From the NCBI RefSeq assembly GCF_028330965.1, contig NZ_JAQMUB010000087.1:1-64000 (forward strand): DNA of 64,000 nucleotides, written 5' to 3'. The notes beneath the pieces are model-generated. The model was given only the letters and a program-made list of their open reading frames with translations, was not told the origin of the DNA and did not search any database. Position numbers and translations under genes: made by a program. The stretch comes from Oscillatoria sp. CS-180. Its GTDB lineage: Bacteria > Cyanobacteriota > Cyanobacteriia > Phormidesmidales > Phormidesmidaceae. Positions 43,921 to 53,322 of this stretch are shown in pieces (position 1 is the stretch's first letter; each line of letters opens with the position of its first letter).

Positions 43921-46896
43921 TTACACCATCTGCAATTCCGCCATAAGATGCTCAATTTGGTTCGTAACAAGGTCATTCGGATCATTCCGCATCAAGGGAA
44001 GCAGCTCCCGCAGTACACGAGGAGAGGCAATGCGCAGGTAAGACAAAACCGCTTCTCGCACAAACCCCGTGGGATGCTTGAGACTAGCAACCGTGTTTTC
44101 GGCACTCACACTCCAGCGCTGAGATCGCGCCAGATGAAAACAACAGGCTAAAGCCCAATCAGACAGAAAATAGCGAAGATCTAATAGATGGCGCAGGCGA
44201 TCGCTCGGCGACATAGGCTGGTAGACAAAGAGATGACTACTAGCCAGCTCCTGAATCTTATCTTGTCGGCTACGACGATCTAGAACCGTGAGAATAGCTC
44301 GTTTGCTAGGAATATCGAGAATATTGTCAAGAATCTCGATGCCTCTAGCGCGATTGGAGGCTGTTGCTCCCTGCCAACTCACCTGAGCAGCTTGAATGGC
44401 GCTGGGGGGTGAAATGAAACGAAGTAGCATAAAGATCCGTTCCAGCGCATCAGTCTGCAATTCCTTCAGTGCTCGCTGCAACAGTTCCGTCTCACGCCCC
44501 TGAATCGCATCATTGTCCAAATCGAGCAGAGCACCGTAAATTTGACCAATAAAGGTCAGTTCTTGGTTGATCAAATTCTCGACTCCATCCCGGCCAAAGC
44601 GATCAAGAGCCGAGTCAATTTCCTGCGATCGCTTCAGTCCAGATTCTTGGGACAGACGCAGCAAAATGCGAAGGATGGTGCGGCGGGTGCTGCCCCAAGA
44701 GGTAATCAGATTTTTCAGCAGGCAGTCAATCGCCTCACTGCTATCAATGTTGCCGATCGCCTGCCAGGCTTGACTGCGCGAACTGTCTGGTTTGTAGATG
44801 TCCAACGCGACCGACTCCAGCATAGGCAGCGCATCGTTGCCCAACCTCGTCAAAGCCTGACTTGCCGCTTCGCGAGTGGATTTGTACTGCAATGCTTTGA
44901 GCAAAGACGGGTAGTACTCCTTAAGATTGGTGGCCGCGATCGCCTCCAAGAGTGCTCGCCGGACCCGCAGAGACTCATCCTGCAAAAGACTCGGAATATA
45001 CAATCGCAGAGACTGCATATAGTCGGCTTCCCCTAAAGCCCGGCAGCCCATCACGCGCTCTCGTTCTCGATCATGAGTCAGCATTTGCCGCAGCGTATTG
45101 ATCGCCTCTGTCTTTTCCCGGGGATTGCCGTGCTTCAACATCAGGGAAGCCGCAGTTCCCCGCACAACAGGATCGATTTCGGGCTTGAGATAGACTCGCA
45201 GTCGGCTGATGTCCAAGTCATCATCCGTCAACCAAATATAGCGAAGCGATAGCGCCAATATTTCTGGCGCGGGATCGGTATTGATGAGTTGGCGAACTTC
45301 CTCAGCATGTTCCCGTCTGGGATGATCCAGCATGGCCTCTAGGCTCTGTCGCTGTAAGACAGGTGACAGGGTTGCCAGCCGGGGTGCCAACACCTCTCCG
45401 ACGCCTCGGGGATCAAGATGCCCCAAGAGTTCAATACACGATCGCTTATCAGCCTCAGGTCCCGGTTTTTCCAGCTGATCGACAAAAGCCTTCTTAAGCA
45501 CCCGCAGACTGGCATCCGTCATACTGAGGAGTCCTCGCTGAGCACTTTTAACCAACAGCTCTAAGTACTGCGATCGCAAGAAATAGATAGCCCCCAGCCA
45601 GACTCCAGCCAGCACCACCGTCACCGCTAGAAAGAACTGCGTTTGGAATACCTCGCCCGTAAATCCCAGCCAGTTCAGCACCCCAATCGTCACTAGAACA
45701 AAAACGCCTGTCCCCCCCATAGACAGGGGTTCAGCAATTCCCCCTACCAAAGACTGAAAGATTGTTCGCTGGCTATCTGGAATCGGTTGAAACAGTAGGG
45801 GGCGGGTACTCGCCACCACCGTATAGCGCAGCCATTCGTCGAAGAACTTAAGAATGACCATGCCCAGGAATAGAGCACCTGCCCCTAGGAAGACGGGATA
45901 GCTGCTGAAAAGGGTCAGCGTACTCACAGCCACAGTGACCAGCGGCAAAATAGACAGAACGGCAAAAACGCCCTGACGTTCGATTAAACGACTGGATGTG
46001 AACCATTGGGTCAGCAGTTCAATCAGCCCCAACAGGCCGCTAAAAATTCCTAGGAAAACAGCAATCTCATCGGCTTCGAGTTCAGCTTCAAGCTGTGTCA
46101 GATACCCGAACTCAATCAGATACATCAAAATTTGAGCTAGCACGAAGAAGCTGAACAGCATCACGACGTAGCGCCCCATCGTACCGCGCGATCGCTGAGC
46201 ACTATGGGCTTCTTCTGCGGCTTCTGCTTGGCGCTTTAGGGAGTCTGGAAAAGCATGGTTGTAATTACGGCTGATGATCAGCAAAACGCCTGCGCCTGCC
46301 ATCATGACGATGAAAGACAGCAGCAGCACGTTCTCCAATCCCACAAGCGTGATCAGCAAATAGACTGAAAAACCACTTAGGACATCGGCTACCAAGTTCC
46401 CACTGGTGATGAGCGGAAAGGTTCGCTTGATTTCGCGAATATTGAATAGCTGATTAGCGGCAATGGAAACATTTAGGTCATTCAACCCGTAAATAGCCTC
46501 CATCCACAGCCGCATGGCAAAAACCGTGATCGGCAACAGCGGCTCAATCGCCAGTCCCCATCGAAACAGCAGAACTGGAATGGCCATCAGAATAGCGATC
46601 AGGACAATGACTCGACGTAGCGGAAAAAATCGCTGCATCCAAGAATAAATCACGCTGAGGCCGAAGCCGATCATCGCACTAAAGATATAAATCCACGGCA
46701 GAGAAGACGCTCCATACTCGTCTAAGAACAGCGCCGCAGAACTGACCTCTAGCCACAAGATCCCCATTGAGGTCGCTGTGTAAAACGCAAACATTAACAG
46801 CGTGCGTTCTGCCTCATTAGGACGGAGATTGATAATGCGAAATAGCTTTTGCTGCCAGGGAGGGATTAAGGGAGATGCAGTCCGGCTGGATTTCAT
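43921..46896 (-). CDS. MFS/ADP-ATP translocase-like membrane protein with C-terminal HEAT repeats
   Basis: The 991-residue protein has an N-terminal half of about 12 membrane helices (about 30-475). It resembles the nucleotide-transporter-like (NTT) branch of the MFS superfamily, with YGLNDLNVSIAANQLFNIREIKRTFPLITSGN and IFQSLVGGIAEPLSMGGTG. The C-terminal half (about 480-990) is built of helical HEAT-like repeats with blocks such as LLKALQYKSTREAASQAL. Transport substrate is unknown; the HEAT part is a likely protein-interaction or regulatory platform. Similar large fusions occur in other cyanobacteria. Single long gene preceding infC by strand order, 50 bases from it. Confidence 0.82.
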   Translation of the reverse strand: MKSSRTASPLIPPWQQKLFRIINLRPNEAERTLLMFAFYTATSMGILWLEVSSAALFLDEYGASSLPWIYIFSAMIGFGLSVIYSWMQRFFPLRRVIVLIAILMAIPVLLFRWGLAIEPLLPITVFAMRLWMEAIYGLNDLNVSIAANQLFNIREIKRTFPLITSGNLVADVLSGFSVYLLITLVGLENVLLLSFIVMMAGAGVLLIISRNYNHAFPDSLKRQAEAAEEAHSAQRSRGTMGRYVVMLFSFFVLAQILMYLIEFGYLTQLEAELEADEIAVFLGIFSGLLGLIELLTQWFTSSRLIERQGVFAVLSILPLVTVAVSTLTLFSSYPVFLGAGALFLGMVILKFFDEWLRYTVVASTRPLLFQPIPDSQRTIFQSLVGGIAEPLSMGGTGVFVLVTIGVLNWLGFTGEVFQTQFFLAVTVVLAGVWLGAIYFLRSQYLELLVKSAQRGLLSMTDASLRVLKKAFVDQLEKPGPEADKRSCIELLGHLDPRGVGEVLAPRLATLSPVLQRQSLEAMLDHPRREHAEEVRQLINTDPAPEILALSLRYIWLTDDDLDISRLRVYLKPEIDPVVRGTAASLMLKHGNPREKTEAINTLRQMLTHDRERERVMGCRALGEADYMQSLRLYIPSLLQDESLRVRRALLEAIAATNLKEYYPSLLKALQYKSTREAASQALTRLGNDALPMLESVALDIYKPDSSRSQAWQAIGNIDSSEAIDCLLKNLITSWGSTRRTILRILLRLSQESGLKRSQEIDSALDRFGRDGVENLINQELTFIGQIYGALLDLDNDAIQGRETELLQRALKELQTDALERIFMLLRFISPPSAIQAAQVSWQGATASNRARGIEILDNILDIPSKRAILTVLDRRSRQDKIQELASSHLFVYQPMSPSDRLRHLLDLRYFLSDWALACCFHLARSQRWSVSAENTVASLKHPTGFVREAVLSYLRIASPRVLRELLPLMRNDPNDLVTNQIEHLMAELQMV

Positions 46897-46946
46897 AGAC
46901 TCGGGAGGAATGGAGAGTAGCGATCGCCATGCTGACAGGACAGCAG

Positions 46947-47471
46947 TTATTTCTTGGGCGACAACAGCATCATCATATTCCGACCTTCCTGTTTGGGAGC
47001 CTGTTGAATCTCAGCAAAATCCTCTAAATCACCGGCCATCCGCATTAGAAGTTTGCGAGCAAGGTCTGAATGCTGAATTTCACGACCACGAAACATCACA
47101 GTCGCTTTGACTTTATCGCCTGACTTCAAGAAACGCTGGGCATTCTTGACGCGTACATTGTAGTCATGGTCGTCAATTTTGTAACGCATCTTGACTTCCT
47201 TGACCTCAACATTGTGCTGTCGCTTACGCGCCTCCCGTGCCCGCTTTTCCTGCTCAAACTTGTACTTGCCATAGTCAATAATCCGACAGACCGGCGGGGT
47301 CGCTTTGTCACTAACAAGCACCAAATCTAACTCTTTCTCTTCTGCCATTTTGAGGGCATCACCCGGCGGCATCACCCCAAGTTGGGTTCCATCAGCATCA
47401 ATGAGACGAATTTCGGGGAAACGAATATTCTCATTAATAGGGGGAACATTTCGAGGATTTCGGCTTCGCAT
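46947..47471 (-). CDS. infC: Translation initiation factor IF-3
   Basis: The 174-residue protein has the two IF-3 domains: an N-terminal part with [21 protein letters not shown] and [15 protein letters not shown], and a C-terminal part with [21 protein letters not shown] and [14 protein letters not shown]. It binds the 30S subunit and controls start-codon selection. The start is ATG 47471; infC in many bacteria uses AUU for autoregulation, which is not seen here. rpmI and rplT are not adjacent, as usual in cyanobacteria. Confidence 0.96.
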   Translation of the reverse strand: MRSRNPRNVPPINENIRFPEIRLIDADGTQLGVMPPGDALKMAEEKELDLVLVSDKATPPVCRIIDYGKYKFEQEKRAREARKRQHNVEVKEVKMRYKIDDHDYNVRVKNAQRFLKSGDKVKATVMFRGREIQHSDLARKLLMRMAGDLEDFAEIQQAPKQEGRNMMMLLSPKK

Positions 47472-47861
47472 GCTCAGCGTGGAATGAAACAGAAACGTGA
47501 AACAGTGGACCCTAAGCTTTCAGATGTCCGATAGGTAATCGATAAGTGCGGGCCTTTCTGGAGGGCATTACCCCATAGCCGACACCTCGTCTTAGACTTT
47601 GACCTCAACCACATCTCTAACGATATTAAAAGCGAACTCTTAATTTGCACATCCATTCGTTGCGAAGTAAAAAAAAATATTTACATATGACAATTAGCGA
47701 GGCTGAGGAGCCATTCTGTGATGGGTGCCTTGGCGGTATACTGCCATACTTTTTCGCATCGTCTCCAATGCCTTCTAGCTCTTAACAAGAACCTAGAGTC
47801 AGGCTAAGATTAGCTCTTGTCTGTTAAGGAAAGTGGGCCTGAGGTAGGTGCCGTCAAGATT
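47472..47861. other. 390-base divergent intergenic region (infC / ilvH)
   Basis: It should contain the infC promoter and leader on the left and the ilvH promoter on the right. An A-run with TATTTACATATGACAATT near 47670-47695 is the most AT-rich part and a plausible promoter zone. No gene or clear attenuator was recognised. Confidence 0.5.
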
Positions 47862-48383
47862 ATGAAACACACACTGTCAGTTCTAGTGGAAGATGAAGCT
47901 GGCGTTCTGACACGCATCGCTGGACTGTTTGCACGACGCGGCTTCAATATTGAGAGCTTGGCAGTGGGACCCGCTGAGCAGGTCGGTATTTCTCGGATCA
48001 CCATGATCGTGCCGGGAGACGATCAGGTGATTGAACAAATTACTAAACAGCTTTACAAGCTAATTAACGTCCTCAAGGTGCAGGACATTACGGAGACCCC
48101 CTGCGTTGAACGGGAGCTGATGCTGATCAAAGTCAACGCAACAAGTACCAACCGCTCGGAAATTTTGGAGCTGGTACAGATTTTTAGAGCTCGCGTTGTA
48201 GACGTTTCTGAAGATTCCTTGACCATTGAGGTCGTTGGGGATCCTGGCAAAATGGTGGCGATCGTTCAGGTTCTCACTCGTTTTGGTTTACGAGAAGTGG
48301 CTCGGACGGGCAAAATCGCGCTCACTCGTGAATCTGGCGTCAACACAGAATATCTGAAATCGCTGCAAAGTAAGCTGCAGTAG
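47862..48383 (+). CDS. ilvH: Acetolactate synthase small (regulatory) subunit
   Basis: The 173-residue protein begins [27 protein letters not shown], the N-terminal ACT domain that binds valine, followed by [11 protein letters not shown] and [15 protein letters not shown]. The second ferredoxin-like domain includes [14 protein letters not shown]. It activates the catalytic subunit of acetolactate synthase and confers feedback inhibition by valine in branched-chain amino acid synthesis. ATG 47862 is the family start. The catalytic gene ilvB is not in the window. Confidence 0.96.
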   Translation: MKHTLSVLVEDEAGVLTRIAGLFARRGFNIESLAVGPAEQVGISRITMIVPGDDQVIEQITKQLYKLINVLKVQDITETPCVERELMLIKVNATSTNRSEILELVQIFRARVVDVSEDSLTIEVVGDPGKMVAIVQVLTRFGLREVARTGKIALTRESGVNTEYLKSLQSKLQ

Positions 48384-48411
48384 CCTCCCAGACGGATGGT
48401 CGGCATCTCCG

Positions 48412-49617
48412 TTAAACAAGAGGCGGTACGGTCAGTCCTTTAAGCTGCCTTTGGGCCTCCGTCGCCAATCCTTTACCCTGCACAAGAACGCTGAACTTCC
48501 CCAGCCCCAGTGGATTCATGAGCTGATGAAGTGCTTGGCGGCGGCGAATCGCATAGTTCACAGTAGCGCTGTCGGTGCCTTGGAGTTGTGCCAGTTCATT
48601 GAGGCGATCGCCCAGCCCCAACGCCATTAAAAATAGCTCTTGAGGAACGTTTCCCAACGTCTCTAGCCCACACTGCTCACCCCGCCGACTGAGGGTCGTG
48701 AAGTCTACATGGGCAGTAATATCCTGCTGACCAATGTTGATGAAGGGATCATTGTGATGAGCGTGCTGGGTATAGCACTGAAGCGTTCCCTGCGATCGCA
48801 GTGGACTGTAATAGCGATCGGCAGAATAACCGTAATCGATGGTCAGCACATATCCCTGCTGAAGCTTCTGCGCCACCTGTGTCATCCAGTCCAAGGCGGC
48901 CAGGTTGACCTCGGTGGTGTAGCCCTGCGGGTAAGGCGGCGAAGCTATTTGGATATCGAGAGCGTCAAAATACGCGGTTAATCTTGAAGTCGAGAGCGGC
49001 CCCAAAAGTGATTTGAAGGGACGACTCGGATCCTCAGACAGCGTGACATAGTCTTCTTGCAGGCCGTTCTCCGTAACTGTGACGCGATGTACTGGAAAAG
49101 CGTCCACCAACTCGTTTGAAAAGACACAGCCTGTAATGGTTTCTTGCGGAATTTCTTCCCAGGTAGACCAGCGGATATCGAAGCCCTGAATCCTCCAAGA
49201 TTCCAGTCGTTGTTGCTGGGCACTCCGAAGTGCTGGGGAGGTTTCAATTAGCGTGTAGTGGAGAGCCGCTAGACAGTCGGGATGACGCTCATGCAGATAA
49301 GTTAATATCGTGTGCGCCAGTAGCCCTTGTCCGGCTCCCATTTCAACCCAGTGAAAGGCTTGGGGCATCCCCAACCGCCGCCACAGGTCAACTAACTGCT
49401 CTGCCAACAGTTCAGCAAAGTCATTGCCCAGGTGAGCCGAGGTCACAAAATCCCCTGACTTCCCCAACTGTGAGGCACTCGTCGTGTAATAACCGTGCTG
49501 CGGATGATACAGCGCCAGTTCCATAAATGAGCAAAAGGTGAGCCGGCGCTGGGGCGATCGCTCGATGCGATCGCGAATCACGGCACACAGCTCAGCCACT
49601 CCAATCTGAGTCTGCAT
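48412..49617 (-). CDS. MidA/NDUFAF7-like class I SAM-dependent methyltransferase (DUF185)
   Basis: The 401-residue protein has the MidA signature: FCSFMELALYHPQHGYYTT, GDFVTSAHLGNDFAELLAEQL, then the SAM-binding motif WVEMGAGQGLLAHTIL and later CVFSNELVDAFPVHRV and TIDYGYSADRYY. Mitochondrial NDUFAF7 methylates an arginine of a complex I subunit; a similar role on cyanobacterial NDH-1 is plausible but unproven. It converges on ilvH (28 bases between stops). Confidence 0.9.
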   Translation of the reverse strand: MQTQIGVAELCAVIRDRIERSPQRRLTFCSFMELALYHPQHGYYTTSASQLGKSGDFVTSAHLGNDFAELLAEQLVDLWRRLGMPQAFHWVEMGAGQGLLAHTILTYLHERHPDCLAALHYTLIETSPALRSAQQQRLESWRIQGFDIRWSTWEEIPQETITGCVFSNELVDAFPVHRVTVTENGLQEDYVTLSEDPSRPFKSLLGPLSTSRLTAYFDALDIQIASPPYPQGYTTEVNLAALDWMTQVAQKLQQGYVLTIDYGYSADRYYSPLRSQGTLQCYTQHAHHNDPFINIGQQDITAHVDFTTLSRRGEQCGLETLGNVPQELFLMALGLGDRLNELAQLQGTDSATVNYAIRRRQALHQLMNPLGLGKFSVLVQGKGLATEAQRQLKGLTVPPLV

Positions 49618-49622
49618 ATGAC

Positions 49623-50471
49623 CTACAGCTGAATCCGAATAGCTCGAACCTCAGGGTGCTCAAAAAACGCTTCCGTATCCGCTATTAGTTGAGGCCCCCA
49701 CAGATTGTCGATCAGAAACTGAATTTCAGCGTAGCGACTATCTTTTTCGAGGGCAGGGATGCCTAGTTCTAATGCTTTTGCTTCATTGCCGCGAGCGAAT
49801 TCTGCGACGGCGATCGCCAATTCCGGTTCCGGTTCCATAGGCGCGATTGCCAATGATTCTTGCCATCGCGAGATTGCCGCATCAACCTCGCCCTGCTCGT
49901 ATTGCACCAGGCCAATGTTGTTGACAGACGGCCAGAACTCCGGATCAAGCTCAATGGATTTTTGATACTGGGCGATCGCGGTTTCAAATTGATTTAGCTT
50001 GAAATAGGTGTTTCCCAAATCAAACAGCGCCCCCGCGTTATCGGGTTCCAGCGACAGCCCGTTTTCTAAGAAATCAGAAGCCTTTTGATAGTCGCCTTTA
50101 CGGAAGTGAGCAGTCCCTAAAGCGAACAAAACAGCTGAATTATCCGACTCCAGCACCTGAGCACGGCTGAGAGCCTCGATGGATGCATCAAAATCTTCGA
50201 CTTGCAGATAGAGAGTCCCCAACAGCCCCCAAATAGCTGCATTATCAGGAAGCAGTTGAGAAGCCAGTTGAGCCTGAGCCAGGGCTAGGTCATACTGCTG
50301 GAGCTGAGCTAGTTGAGCTGCATCCTGCGCCAAAATCAACCCTTGTTCCTCTAACCGCTCATAGTCTAGCGGCAGCACATAAGGCAACAGAGCTTGAGCG
50401 TTCACAGGCGGGGCCATGATCCCCAAACCCACAGCCGCCAGCGCAGAAAATAAAGATATTCGAGTCAGCAC
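49623..50471 (-). CDS. Secreted tetratricopeptide-repeat protein
   Basis: The 282-residue protein has an N-terminal signal peptide (LFSALAAVGLGIMAPPVNAQA) followed by about five TPR units, for example NAAIWGLLGTLYLQVEDFDASIEAL and NAGALFDLGNTYFKLNQFETAIAQY. It probably acts as a periplasmic scaffold. Stop is five bases before the MidA-like start on the same strand, so the two are likely co-transcribed. Specific function is unknown. Confidence 0.85.
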   Translation of the reverse strand: MLTRISLFSALAAVGLGIMAPPVNAQALLPYVLPLDYERLEEQGLILAQDAAQLAQLQQYDLALAQAQLASQLLPDNAAIWGLLGTLYLQVEDFDASIEALSRAQVLESDNSAVLFALGTAHFRKGDYQKASDFLENGLSLEPDNAGALFDLGNTYFKLNQFETAIAQYQKSIELDPEFWPSVNNIGLVQYEQGEVDAAISRWQESLAIAPMEPEPELAIAVAEFARGNEAKALELGIPALEKDSRYAEIQFLIDNLWGPQLIADTEAFFEHPEVRAIRIQL

Positions 50472-50605
50472 GAATCCCTCTGTGTCCTTACAGCATCGTC
50501 ATAAGCCAGCTTAGCTTACTCGTTCAGCAGTGGATTTTCAAATCACTTCTGTCAATTTTATCGCTCACTACAACTAGCTATCCGGAACTAGTACCGCCAT
50601 GCGGA

Positions 50606-50633
50606 ATTCAAAATTCAGAACTCAAAACTCAAA
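50606..50633. repeat. Heptad repeat (A-rich), four units
   Basis: Four tandem 7-base units ATTCAAA, ATTCAGA, ACTCAAA, ACTCAAA, the A-rich kind also found at 43844-43871. Located in the 225-base gap between the MinD-like gene and the TPR gene. Confidence 0.7.
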
Positions 50634-50696
50634 ACTAAGGCAGATGGGCTTTCGCAATGTTTTGAATGGTGAGCCTATTTCTGCCGTAGTAGTGTA

Positions 50697-51458
50697 CTAG
50701 CTTAATAAAAGATTTGCGATGCCGATGTAGATTTGAGTTAATGGATGCTCTGGAAATCGCAAGCTAAAAATATCACTACTGCCGAGCTGAATCATTTCTT
50801 CCGTAAGCGGCAAAATGGCAGCCACAGGCGCATTATAGGTCGCTTCAACCTCGGACTTCAGTGCGTCAAAGTCAAAAGAAGATAGCGCCTTGTTGACCAA
50901 TAACAGCATTTTAGGCACTTCCAGACGACGGGCAATATCAACGGTCACAGCTGTGCCTTGAAAATCCTGACGGTCTGGACGCATGATGAGCAGCAGGACG
51001 TCCGAAATAGTAATTGATAGTAGCGTTTCCTCATTGAGTCCAGGATGGGTGTCGATGAAGAGGTAGTCCAGATTAAGCTGCTGAATCAGGCCCTGAAAGC
51101 CATCGTTTAAAAGCCCGACATCATAGCCCTCTCGCAAGACTCGGGCAATTTCGCCTGCTTTCAAACTAGAGGGAATAAGGTAGATAGCGCTCTGACTGGT
51201 ACCAGCCCCTTCGAGGACATGGCTAACGTCATAAGCAGCCTCTTCCACTGAACAGCGTCCCCAAAGGTAGTCATTGAGAGCCAAGTCCATGCGACTCTCG
51301 TCAAAGCCAAACAAAACATGGATGCCAGGAGACTGAATATCAGTGTCAACAATACCAACACGTTTGCCCTGTCGCGCTACGGATGCCGCTAAGTTGGCCG
51401 TTGTATTCGATTTTCCGGTGCCTCCTCGAAAGGAGTGGACAGACACCACTTTGACCAT
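50697..51458 (-). CDS. MinD/ParA-family P-loop ATPase
   Basis: The 253-residue protein has the deviant Walker A motif FRGGTGKSNTTANLA (about 10-24), the switch region GIVDTDIQSPG and the Walker B LDYLFIDTHPGLNEETLLS. It lacks a clear C-terminal amphipathic MinD targeting helix, so it is closer to the general MinD/ParA-like group than to the division-site protein. Cargo is unknown, and no parB, minC or minE is adjacent. The FRGGTGKSNT variant occurs in a cyanobacterial subgroup. It appears to be a single gene. Confidence 0.87.
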   Translation of the reverse strand: MVKVVSVHSFRGGTGKSNTTANLAASVARQGKRVGIVDTDIQSPGIHVLFGFDESRMDLALNDYLWGRCSVEEAAYDVSHVLEGAGTSQSAIYLIPSSLKAGEIARVLREGYDVGLLNDGFQGLIQQLNLDYLFIDTHPGLNEETLLSITISDVLLLIMRPDRQDFQGTAVTVDIARRLEVPKMLLLVNKALSSFDFDALKSEVEATYNAPVAAILPLTEEMIQLGSSDIFSLRFPEHPLTQIYIGIANLLLS

Positions 51459-52069
51459 ATGTCTACCTTCCAGTGCAGTAGCACAACAACTTAGCAGCTA
51501 TTCTATGCGGTTCAGAAGCAGTGCCATGACTGTTAGCGCAGGTCTAATCGTCTTTTGCTTCGGCACGCATGCCCTCTTAGAGTGCTGCGGATACTTAATG
51601 GATTAAGTGTATGAGAAACCTTACATTTATCCCAGCAACAGACTAAACCACTGGATAGTTAATTGGCAAAGAGGAATTCATACAGCCTGAAAAGCTACTA
51701 AAGGTCGGCGAACTTAATTGTTGAGCAGTATGCCCTAGAATTCTCAGCTTTTACCTTCAGGCTTTCAGCATTTCCATTTCGAATGCAATTTGGATGAACT
51801 GAAAGGGAAATCTAGAGACCTACTCTGATAGGGTTTTCTTAGATACCTTTAGGTTTAAGAAATACACTTAATTTTGACAGTATCCGCGATCGCACCCGTG
51901 AGGATCACAGACGATTCCACCTAGTCCGTTGATTTTGACGTATCCTTGGGTGTTTATTGCAGGCTTCAGAATTGCAGGCTTTTAGATTACGGGCTTCAGA
52001 ATCAAGAGTGGAGGTCTAGAGCTTGCTTTGCCAGTCATTACTTAGATTTTTCGTTCACTATCTACCTCT
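51459..52069. other. 611-base intergenic region with a 15-base triple tandem repeat
   Basis: No gene was recognised. It holds the divergent promoters of the MinD-like gene and the cNMP-binding gene. Three tandem 15-base units (TTGCAGGCTTCAGAA, TTGCAGGCTTTTAGA, TTACGGGCTTCAGAA) occupy 51957-52001, about 70 bases before the cNMP-binding protein's start. Confidence 0.55.
51957..52001. repeat. Three tandem 15-base repeats
   Basis: Consensus TTGCAGGCTTCAGAA with two to four changes per unit, upstream of the cNMP-binding protein gene. Could be operator-like or simply a slipped duplication. Confidence 0.75.
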
Positions 52070-52657
52070 ATGCTGACGAGTGTTGACCGATTGCTATTTG
52101 TAAGGGGCGTTCCCATCTTTAAGGAGTTGAGGGATGATTTCCTGGTTCGGTTGGCCTCTATCATGGACGAACTGTCTTTTCCCAACAACCACACCATCTT
52201 CACAGAGGGACAAGAAGGCAGAGCGCTATACATTGTCGTCTCAGGACGAGTGAGTGTTCATCTTCGCGATCAGGAACTAGCGCAGCTCGAAAAAGGCGCT
52301 TGTTTTGGGGAGATGTCGCTGTTTGATGCCGAACCTCGATCCGCTTCAGTCACAACGCTGGATCCTTGCGATTGTCTAATGTTGACCCAACAGCAGCTCT
52401 ACGAGGCGATCGATGAAACACCCGGAATTGCGATTAACATCATTCGCCTTTTGTCTCGCCGTATTCGTGAGCTAAACAACGACCTGAACAAGCGACAGCA
52501 GGAAGTGAGAGAGCTGTCTCAGCGCACTGGACTCATTTACACCCCGGTTCCTATGCGATCGCCAGTAGAAGCCAGACAGCATTCAGAACCAGAAGAGGCT
52601 GCCTACGGAGTCAACGATGCCACCGGCAGTTTTCCCTATGGCAGTCTTCCTTACTAA
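52070..52657 (+). CDS. Cyclic nucleotide-binding domain protein without DNA-binding domain
   Basis: The 195-residue protein has one cNMP-binding domain: FTEGQEGRALYIVVSGRVSVHL and the phosphate-binding cassette CFGEMSLFDAEPRSASV, in which the Glu and Arg that bind cyclic phosphate ribose are present. After the C-helix region (INIIRLLSRRIRELNNDLNK) come a short charged segment and a low-complexity tail, but no helix-turn-helix, so it is not a CRP-type transcription factor. It may be a cAMP-responsive regulator of a partner. tenA begins 11 bases later, so the two are in one transcript. Confidence 0.87.
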   Translation: MLTSVDRLLFVRGVPIFKELRDDFLVRLASIMDELSFPNNHTIFTEGQEGRALYIVVSGRVSVHLRDQELAQLEKGACFGEMSLFDAEPRSASVTTLDPCDCLMLTQQQLYEAIDETPGIAINIIRLLSRRIRELNNDLNKRQQEVRELSQRTGLIYTPVPMRSPVEARQHSEPEEAAYGVNDATGSFPYGSLPY

Positions 52658-52668
52658 TTCAGTGGCCT

Positions 52669-53295
52669 ATGTCTTTGTCCCAGCGCCTTTGGAACGACAA
52701 TCAAGATCTCGCTCAAGCCTCTCTTACTCATCCCTTTGTGCAGGGCATTTACAATGGCACTTTGGCTAAAGCCAAGTTTGCCTACTACGTGGGACAAGAT
52801 GCCTTTTTTCTTGAAGCATTTGCCAGAGCCTACAGCATCGCAGCGGCTAAAGCACTCGACTGGCAAGGCTTTACAACCTTCCATAATCTGGCAGGGGGAG
52901 TTCTACAAGAACTGAATCTGCATGAGGAATACGCCAAACAATGGGGCGTCTCTCTACGGAACGTGCAGCCCGGTAGCGCCACCCGACGCTACACTGACTT
53001 TCTGCTGGCAACGGCTTGGTCGCAAGAGGTTGGAGTAACGGCTGTAGCTATGTCACCCTGCATGCGGCTATACGCTTTTATCGGCCAATCACTCGCAGCC
53101 CAAGGAATACCCGACCACGATTACAGTGATTGGATCCGCACCTATAGTAGCGATGAATTTGAACCTTTGGCCCAGCAGCTAGAAGCACTAGTTGATCAGT
53201 ACAGCTCCGAGAGTGAGCGAGTCACCAACACGTTCCGCTATGCCATGGTCTGTGAGCGAGATTTCTTTGAAGCTGCTTGGGCAATTGAAGGATGA
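52669..53295 (+). CDS. tenA: TenA-family thiaminase II / aminopyrimidine aminohydrolase
   Basis: The 208-residue all-helical protein has FVQGIYNGTLAKAKFAYYVGQDAFFLEAFARAY (landmarks FAYYVGQDAFFL), the catalytic Cys region MSPCMRLYAFIG and the C-terminal TFRYAMVCERDFFEAAW with the conserved Glu. The Cys places it in the TenA_C class, which salvages the aminopyrimidine of degraded thiamine. No other thiamine gene or TPP riboswitch is visible nearby. It is coupled to the cNMP-binding gene upstream, an unusual neighbour. Confidence 0.9.
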   Translation: MSLSQRLWNDNQDLAQASLTHPFVQGIYNGTLAKAKFAYYVGQDAFFLEAFARAYSIAAAKALDWQGFTTFHNLAGGVLQELNLHEEYAKQWGVSLRNVQPGSATRRYTDFLLATAWSQEVGVTAVAMSPCMRLYAFIGQSLAAQGIPDHDYSDWIRTYSSDEFEPLAQQLEALVDQYSSESERVTNTFRYAMVCERDFFEAAWAIEG

Positions 53296-53322
53296 AGGAT
53301 TAGGGGATCTCCAGGCGTGACC

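Noticed and set aside
44542-45036. 164-codon frame antisense to the MFS-HEAT gene
   Set aside because: Lies wholly inside a well-supported gene and has no start signal or recognisable domain.
52600-52668. Possible TPP riboswitch before tenA
   Set aside because: Only 11 bases separate it from the preceding coding sequence, so no room for the aptamer.
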